Shown: in pieces, positions 31,097-35,364 of the stretch
Position numbering within the stretch: position 1 is the first letter of the stretch
Layout of the letters: every line of letters begins with the position of its first letter
Source of the DNA: an uncultured Flavobacteriaceae bacterium
Lineage (GTDB): Bacteria > Bacteroidota > Bacteroidia > Flavobacteriales > Flavobacteriaceae
Assembly: GCA_937923735.1 (NCBI GenBank)
Contig: CALDUJ010000079.1
Coordinates: 1-35,364 of the forward strand
Length of the DNA: 35,364 bases
Reading direction: 5' to 3'
Made by a program: the position numbers and the translations under genes
The notes under the pieces: model-generated
Database searches by the model: none
The model's input: only the letters and a program-made list of their open reading frames with translations
Told to the model about the DNA's origin: nothing

Positions 31097-31399
31097 ATGA
31101 AAAAAGTAGTATCCATTTGTGGGCTATTATTAATTATTGCATGTGCTAATAATAGTAAAAAGCAATTGGTTGAACTGTCTTGTGGGCAATGCCAGTTTAA
31201 CCTTAAATCTCAAGACGGTTGCGATTTGGCAGTTCGATTAGATGATAAAGCTTATTTTGTAGATGGTGCCAATATTGATGATTTTGGAGATGCTCATGAT
31301 AAAGAAACAGGGTTTTGTGAAGTAATTAGAAAAGCAGAAGTTTCAGGTGAATTAGAGGATAATCGATTTAAGGTAATCTATGTAAAATTATTAGATTAA
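31097..31399 (+). CDS. Small lipoprotein, DUF6370-like
   Basis: 100 residues. A lipoprotein signal (GLLLIIACANN, lipid Cys at 16) precedes a short domain with paired Cys (VELSCGQCQFNLKSQDGCDLAV) and a late GFCEVIRKAEVSGEL. The pattern matches the Bacteroidota family DUF6370. Cys spacing suggests metal or disulfide bonding, unproven. It follows leuS by 14 nt and precedes the SemiSWEET gene by 12 nt, so the three may be cotranscribed. Confidence 0.75.
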   Translation: MKKVVSICGLLLIIACANNSKKQLVELSCGQCQFNLKSQDGCDLAVRLDDKAYFVDGANIDDFGDAHDKETGFCEVIRKAEVSGELEDNRFKVIYVKLLD

Positions 31400-31411
31400 G
31401 CTAATATTGCC

Positions 31412-31684
31412 ATGGAACAAAATTACATAGAAATTATAGGCTTGATAGCAGCAATTCTAACAACAACAGCATTCTTGCCTCAAGTTTACCAAACATGGAA
31501 AACCAAAGATGTTTCTAGTCTGTCTCTACCAATGCTTATATTATTTTTTATTGGTATATCACTATGGTTTATTTATGGTTTTTTAAAGGATAGTCCGTCA
31601 CTCATAGGTGCCAACGGTATTAGTATGGTGTCTTTTTTATTACTAATCTATTTCAAGATTACATACGGGAAGAAAAAATCGTAA
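31412..31684 (+). CDS. SemiSWEET sugar transporter
   Basis: 90-residue membrane protein with three helices: IIGLIAAILTTTAFLPQVYQ, LPMLILFFIGISLWFIYGFL and ANGISMVSFLLLIYFKI. The PQ-loop motif PQVYQTWKTKDVSSLS at the end of helix 1 and the conserved WFIYG and GANGI are typical of bacterial SemiSWEETs, which dimerise to form a sugar facilitator. Substrate unknown. A promoter-less short gap from the DUF6370 gene suggests the same transcript. Confidence 0.9.
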   Translation: MEQNYIEIIGLIAAILTTTAFLPQVYQTWKTKDVSSLSLPMLILFFIGISLWFIYGFLKDSPSLIGANGISMVSFLLLIYFKITYGKKKS

Positions 31685-31786
31685 GACCTGACATCCCGAC
31701 ATATTCGAGACTTAACGATTATTTGGCGCATTTTTTGCCATGTATATAGTACATTTATAATTCAGAATAACTAAAAACTTAAAACA

Positions 31787-32488
31787 ATGGGAATAGGAAT
31801 TGAATATTATATACTAATTGGAGGGATTATGCTTATGAGCTGGTTTGTTAGCAATCAACTTAAGCGTAAGTTCGCTAAATACTCAAAAGTACAATTGCGA
31901 AATGGGATGAGTGGTAAGGAAATCGCTGAGAAAATGTTAGCAGATAATGGTATTACCGATGTTGAGGTAATTTCTGTAAAAGGGCAATTAACAGATCATT
32001 ACAATCCAAAAAACAAAACGGTTAATTTAAGCGAAGTGGTTTATAACCAACGTAATGCCGCAGCAGCAGCCGTTGCGGCACACGAAGTGGGTCATGCGGT
32101 ACAGCATGCAACAGCCTATAGCTATCTACAAATGAGAAGTCAGTTGGTGCCAATTGTAAGTGTGTCATCAGGCATGTCGCAATGGTTAATTATTGGTGGT
32201 TTGGTACTTGGTGGCGCTGCAGGATTAGGTCTTGGTTGGTGGGTTGCTGTTGCTGGATTAGCTATGATGGGATTTGCAACACTATTTAGCTTTATCACAT
32301 TGCCAGTAGAATACGATGCAAGTAATCGTGCCTTAGCTTGGTTAAAAAACAAGAATATGGTGACACCAGAAGAATACAAGGGTTCTGAGGATGCTCTTAA
32401 GTGGGCGGCAAGAACCTATTTAGTAGCGGCAATAGGTGCTTTAGCTTCATTATTATATTGGGCGCTTCAAGTATTTGGAAGAGATTAA
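31787..32488 (+). CDS. Membrane zinc metallopeptidase (YugP family)
   Basis: 233 residues with an N-terminal membrane helix, HEVGH (99-103, in AAHEVGHAVQHA) as the zinc-binding HExxH motif, then two further helices (about 126-170) and EYDASNRALAWL, where a third zinc ligand (Glu or Asp) of this family lies. Related to YugP of Bacillus; an inner-membrane peptidase of unknown substrate. It is followed by a perfect terminator and so ends its transcript. Confidence 0.92.
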   Translation: MGIGIEYYILIGGIMLMSWFVSNQLKRKFAKYSKVQLRNGMSGKEIAEKMLADNGITDVEVISVKGQLTDHYNPKNKTVNLSEVVYNQRNAAAAAVAAHEVGHAVQHATAYSYLQMRSQLVPIVSVSSGMSQWLIIGGLVLGGAAGLGLGWWVAVAGLAMMGFATLFSFITLPVEYDASNRALAWLKNKNMVTPEEYKGSEDALKWAARTYLVAAIGALASLLYWALQVFGRD

Positions 32489-32507
32489 TACAAAAAAATA
32501 AGATTAG

Positions 32508-32535
32508 AAAAGCACTGTAATTACAGTGCTTTTTT
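32508..32535 (+). terminator. Perfect palindromic terminator after the zinc peptidase gene
   Basis: AAAAGCACTGTAA (32508-32520) and TTACAGTGCTTTT (32521-32533) are a perfect 13-bp palindrome ending in six T. The symmetry allows function on both strands. Confidence 0.88.
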
Positions 32536-32559
32536 AATTTAAATATATCAGATTTACAG

Positions 32560-32567
32560 TAAATTTG
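32560..32567 (+). promoter_or_regulatory. -7 element of the EamA transporter promoter
   Basis: TAAATTTG, exact TAnnTTTG match in CAGTAAATTTGTAA. The predicted leader is about 16 nt before the TTG start at 32590, supporting that start. Confidence 0.5.
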
Positions 32568-32589
32568 TAAAACAAATAAAACTCATTTT

Positions 32590-33420
32590 TTGAGTAAAGG
32601 AATTGTCTATATGTTAATTGCCGCATTCGCCTTTGCGTGGATGAATTTATTGGCTAAATATTTAGATACCTTTCATCCTTTACAAGTTGTTTTCTTTAGA
32701 GCTTTCGGAACTTTTATATTCATTTTCCCCTATATGCTTATAAAAAAGGTTTCTCTAGTTGGAAAGAATGTATTTTGGCTAAGTCTTAGAGGTGTTCTCA
32801 GCTTTGTATCACTAGCCTTATTCTTTAAAGTTGTACAAGATATACCTTTAGGCTCTGCAGTTGCCTTGCGCTATACGGCTCCTATTTTTAGTGTAATCAT
32901 GGCTTACTTTTTTTTAAGGGAAACTGTTAAATTAGGTCAGTGGATTAGTCTAATTATTTCTATTGCTGGAGCATTTATTATGAAAGGTGTTGATTTTAGA
33001 ATTGACACAATCAGTTTCGTTTTAATTATAATGTCATCAGTTTTAGTTGGAGGTGTTTTTGTTATTATTCGTTATCTAGGGTCACGAGAGCATTACCTAA
33101 CCATTATCAATTACTTTATGGTGTTTTCGATAATAGGTAGCTTATTCTTTATAAATTATTGGCGTATGCCAATTGGTAAAGAATGGTTATGGGTTTCGCT
33201 AATAGGAATATTAGGTCTTATCGGACAAGTGTTTTTAACGCGTGCGTTTCAGCTTGCTGACACCAGCACTGTAGCTCCATTGAAATATATGGAGTTGGTA
33301 TATGCTTTAATTTTTGGGTTCTTTTTATTTGATGAAAGCTATACTGTATGGGCTCTTACTGGGATGACCCTTGTTGTATTCGGGATGCTTCTTAATATAA
33401 TAGTAAAGCGTAAAGGCTAA
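32590..33420 (+). CDS. EamA/DMT-family transporter
   Basis: 276 residues with about ten helices in two repeats, typical of drug/metabolite transporters (first: AFAFAWMNLLAKYLDTFHPLQ; second: VLVGGVFVIIRYLG). The motifs DIPLGSAVALRYTAPIFSV and DTSTVAPLKYMELVYALIFGFFLF are the conserved helix-end sequences of the halves. Substrate not predictable. Start is probably the TTG at 32590; an ATG at 32611 would cut into the first helix. Its stop directly abuts the stop of convergent lrp. Confidence 0.9.
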   Translation: MSKGIVYMLIAAFAFAWMNLLAKYLDTFHPLQVVFFRAFGTFIFIFPYMLIKKVSLVGKNVFWLSLRGVLSFVSLALFFKVVQDIPLGSAVALRYTAPIFSVIMAYFFLRETVKLGQWISLIISIAGAFIMKGVDFRIDTISFVLIIMSSVLVGGVFVIIRYLGSREHYLTIINYFMVFSIIGSLFFINYWRMPIGKEWLWVSLIGILGLIGQVFLTRAFQLADTSTVAPLKYMELVYALIFGFFLFDESYTVWALTGMTLVVFGMLLNIIVKRKG

Positions 33421-33891
33421 TTATATTTTAATTTGCCTATCTATTTGTTGTTCTAAGGATATAAAAGTTTCAGTTCTTGAAACACCATCAATAGCCTGAA
33501 TATCTTTATTAAGAACCTGCATTAAATGCTCATTGTCTTTGCATAGTACTTTTATTAAAATACTCCAATTACCGGTAGTATAGTGGCATTCCAATACTTC
33601 TGGAATAGTTTTCAATTGCTTTACAGCCTGAGGATTGCTAACAGCTTTATCGAGAAATATGCCGACAAAAGCCATTGTAGTATACCCAAGCACACGCGGA
33701 TTAATCACGAATTTAGAGCCAGAAATTAGTCCTGATTTCTCTAGTTTTCGAAGGCGTTGATGAATCGCTGCACCAGAAATACCTACTTGACGTGCAATTT
33801 CGAGTACAGGTGTTCGAGCATCTTCCATCAATGCACGAAGTATCTTTTTATCGATACCATCGATAAATATGCTTTTATTTACAATCTTCAT
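33421..33891 (-). CDS. Lrp/AsnC-family transcriptional regulator
   Basis: 156 residues. N-terminal winged HTH (about 12-60: IDKKILRALMEDARTPVLEIARQVGISGAAIHQRLRKL-type pattern) and a C-terminal RAM/effector domain (about 72-150) with VLECHYTTGNWSILIKV. Such regulators sense amino acids and form octamers. It is 57 nt downstream of a saccharopine-dehydrogenase-type gene on the same strand, so it may control that gene and itself in response to lysine or a related amino acid. Ligand inferred only from context. Confidence 0.93.
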   Translation of the reverse strand: MKIVNKSIFIDGIDKKILRALMEDARTPVLEIARQVGISGAAIHQRLRKLEKSGLISGSKFVINPRVLGYTTMAFVGIFLDKAVSNPQAVKQLKTIPEVLECHYTTGNWSILIKVLCKDNEHLMQVLNKDIQAIDGVSRTETFISLEQQIDRQIKI

Positions 33892-33935
33892 GAACTATTA
33901 AAGTTTAGATTTAAAAGCTAAAGGTATTAAAAAGC

Positions 33936-33954
33936 TTGTAAATTGAAATTACAA
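33936..33954. promoter_or_regulatory. AT-rich palindrome, possible Lrp operator
   Basis: TTGTAA (33936-33941) and TTACAA (33949-33954) flank ATTGAAA, upstream of lrp and overlapping the stop of the upstream dehydrogenase. The size and AT-rich centre suit Lrp-family sites, but chance palindromes are common here. Confidence 0.3.
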
Positions 33955-35313
33955 ATTGAGCGGATTGTAACCTAAGTAAGGCACTTCTTTTTCTTTGAAT
34001 AGTATATTGTAGTCTTCGAGTTCCTTTAAGATGGGTTCATACACTTCTTTCGATAGTGGTATTTGTACACCAGGTGTGGTAATCTTTTCGTTTAGGATAC
34101 TTAAAGTCGCTATTGCAACTGGAAGACCAACTGTTTTTGCCATAGCTGTATAAGTTTGGTCTTCTCCAAGAGTTACCATGGTTGCATCTATTTGGTAATG
34201 CTTTCCTTTAAGTTCGTATCCAAACTTATGATACATAACAATCATGTCCCTATCATCTTCACTAAGTGTCCAGCTATCCATAAGTATCTTTTGAAGAATT
34301 TGTGCCGGTGTTGCTTTTTTAAGCTCAACCATTTTTGTGGAGTTGAAGATGTCTAATTCTTCAAGTTTATCCCACATAATATCATCTTGATCGATTTTAA
34401 GCGCATGTCTGAATTTAAGTTCTACTGAATCTGTCGGGGAATATGGTAAAAATGAATTGACAAAATCGCGGTAACTCATGTTTTCACTATCATCAATTGT
34501 ATATTCGTCATCTGTCATTCCGAGATTTACAAACATATTCCAAGCTCTACTGAAGCCCACACGACGCATTGTGCCTCGATATAAAGTTCTTATGTCGTTT
34601 AGTTTATAATCGTCTTGGTATTTTAGGGAATCTCGATTTGCATAAGCTTCAAATCTCCCAAAACCTTCAATTTCTAAAAACTCAGTTCTTCTAAATAATC
34701 TATTATAGGGGATGTACTTATATGTGCCTTCTTGCAGGAATTTTGCAGCACCTCCTTGGCCAGCAGTTACCACATTTCTTGGATTCCATGTAAATTTGTA
34801 ATTCCATAGATTGTTATCACTTTCTGGAGCAACGAGGCCCCCGGTAAAGGATTCAAATAAAACCATTTTACCACCTTTGTCACGTATCCTATCAATCACT
34901 TGCATGGCACTCATATGGTCGATGCCTGGATCAACACCAATTTCATTCATAAATACCAAACCTTTGTTTTTGGCAGCAGTATTTAAAGCTTGCATTTGCT
35001 CACTTACATAAGAAGCCGTAACCATATGCTTGCCAAAAGCGATACAGTCTTTAGCTACTTCTATATGAAATCTTGCTGGTAACATCGAAACGACAATATC
35101 AGCACTTTCTATGGCTTCTGAGCGGGAATTTTTATCAAAAACATCTAAGGGTATGGCATTGGCATTAGGATGACTGCCTATCAACTTCTTGGCGCTACTT
35201 AAGCTTAAATCACCTACAGAAATATATAACTGTTCTGATTCTGACTTGTCTAAAAGGTATTTAATTAGATAAGATGCTGATTTCCCTGAACCAATGACCA
35301 AGATGTTTCGCAT
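33949..35313 (-). CDS. Saccharopine dehydrogenase family protein
   Basis: 454 residues. N-terminal Rossmann domain (ILVIGSGKSASYLIKYLL), then a central SDH domain with GVDPGIDHMSAMQVIDRI and FESFTGGLVAPESDNNLWNYKFTWNPRNV, as in saccharopine reductase/dehydrogenase. The family catalyses NAD(P)-linked interconversion of saccharopine with lysine or aminoadipate semialdehyde, or acts on other carboxylates. The adjacent Lrp regulator fits amino-acid catabolism, probably of lysine. The whole gene is present; its ATG is at 35311-35313 with about 50 nt of upstream sequence before the window end, in which no clear promoter match was seen. Confidence 0.88.
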   Translation of the reverse strand: MRNILVIGSGKSASYLIKYLLDKSESEQLYISVGDLSLSSAKKLIGSHPNANAIPLDVFDKNSRSEAIESADIVVSMLPARFHIEVAKDCIAFGKHMVTASYVSEQMQALNTAAKNKGLVFMNEIGVDPGIDHMSAMQVIDRIRDKGGKMVLFESFTGGLVAPESDNNLWNYKFTWNPRNVVTAGQGGAAKFLQEGTYKYIPYNRLFRRTEFLEIEGFGRFEAYANRDSLKYQDDYKLNDIRTLYRGTMRRVGFSRAWNMFVNLGMTDDEYTIDDSENMSYRDFVNSFLPYSPTDSVELKFRHALKIDQDDIMWDKLEELDIFNSTKMVELKKATPAQILQKILMDSWTLSEDDRDMIVMYHKFGYELKGKHYQIDATMVTLGEDQTYTAMAKTVGLPVAIATLSILNEKITTPGVQIPLSKEVYEPILKELEDYNILFKEKEVPYLGYNPLNL

Positions 35314-35364
35314 AATGTAGTTTCTTGAGTATTTTTGTTTCTACTAAAGTAATGATTTGCGCTT

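Noticed and set aside
31733-31760. Terminator or promoter before the zinc peptidase gene
   Set aside because: GGCGCATTTTTTGCC pairs only four bases and TACATTTA departs from the -7 consensus; evidence too weak to list.

Overview
The window looks like a chromosomal segment of a low-GC marine Bacteroidota, most likely family Flavobacteriaceae. Reasons: a GldA-type gliding ABC ATPase; Bacteroidota-specific families (DUF2807, DUF4301, DUF3098, DUF3127, DUF4174, DUF6370); almost no Shine-Dalgarno sequences; many upstream regions with the Bacteroidota -7 element TAnnTTTG; and the gene blocks ftsX/DUF3098/uppP/truB and greA/HIT. It is mostly housekeeping sequence with high coding density. I see no rRNA, tRNA, CRISPR array, prophage or complete insertion sequence.

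Layout. 1-1361: end of a DUF2807 surface protein, convergent with gldA. 1362-5619: aromatic amino acid operon (pheA, aminotransferase, tyrA, DAHP synthase/chorismate mutase). It is preceded by a 24-codon leader peptide packed with Phe, Tyr and Trp codons and by mutually exclusive antiterminator and terminator hairpins, a ribosome-mediated attenuator visible directly in the sequence. 5634-7462: small membrane protein and convergent ahcY. 7528-12245: tightly overlapping run of PPTase, GGGP synthase, YkoF-like thiamine-binding protein, PnuC-type transporter, NadR-like kinase, DUF4301 and ArfB. 12286-14732: promoter, TPP riboswitch and TonB-dependent receptor. The riboswitch and the YkoF/PnuC/kinase genes together suggest thiamine uptake and salvage. 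14729-17745: lipoprotein, greA (with a terminator-like hairpin in its leader), HIT protein, zinc-ribbon protein and an orphan histidine kinase. 17874-22635: flavin reductase, an SSB-like DUF3127 protein, aat and tag (their ends meet in a heptanucleotide tandem repeat), two thiol-redox proteins and a TonB-like protein. 22708-26526 (minus): outer-membrane protein, truB, uppP, DUF3098, DUF4174, ftsX. 26647-31082: UbiA prenyltransferase and leuS. 31097-35313: small lipoprotein, SemiSWEET, zinc peptidase, EamA transporter, and a saccharopine dehydrogenase/Lrp pair.

The two most notable items are (1) the aromatic leader-peptide attenuator at 1510-1636, and (2) leuS, whose CP1 editing domain carries an in-frame insertion of about 450 bp encoding a DUF559 (Vsr-like endonuclease) domain bounded by hairpin ends and short TCCTA/TAGGA inverted termini. 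This looks like a mobile element living inside an essential tRNA synthetase gene without breaking its frame. No intergenic stretch exceeds 300 bases; the three longest (1362-1638, 12246-12515, 19210-19486) all hold regulatory structures.
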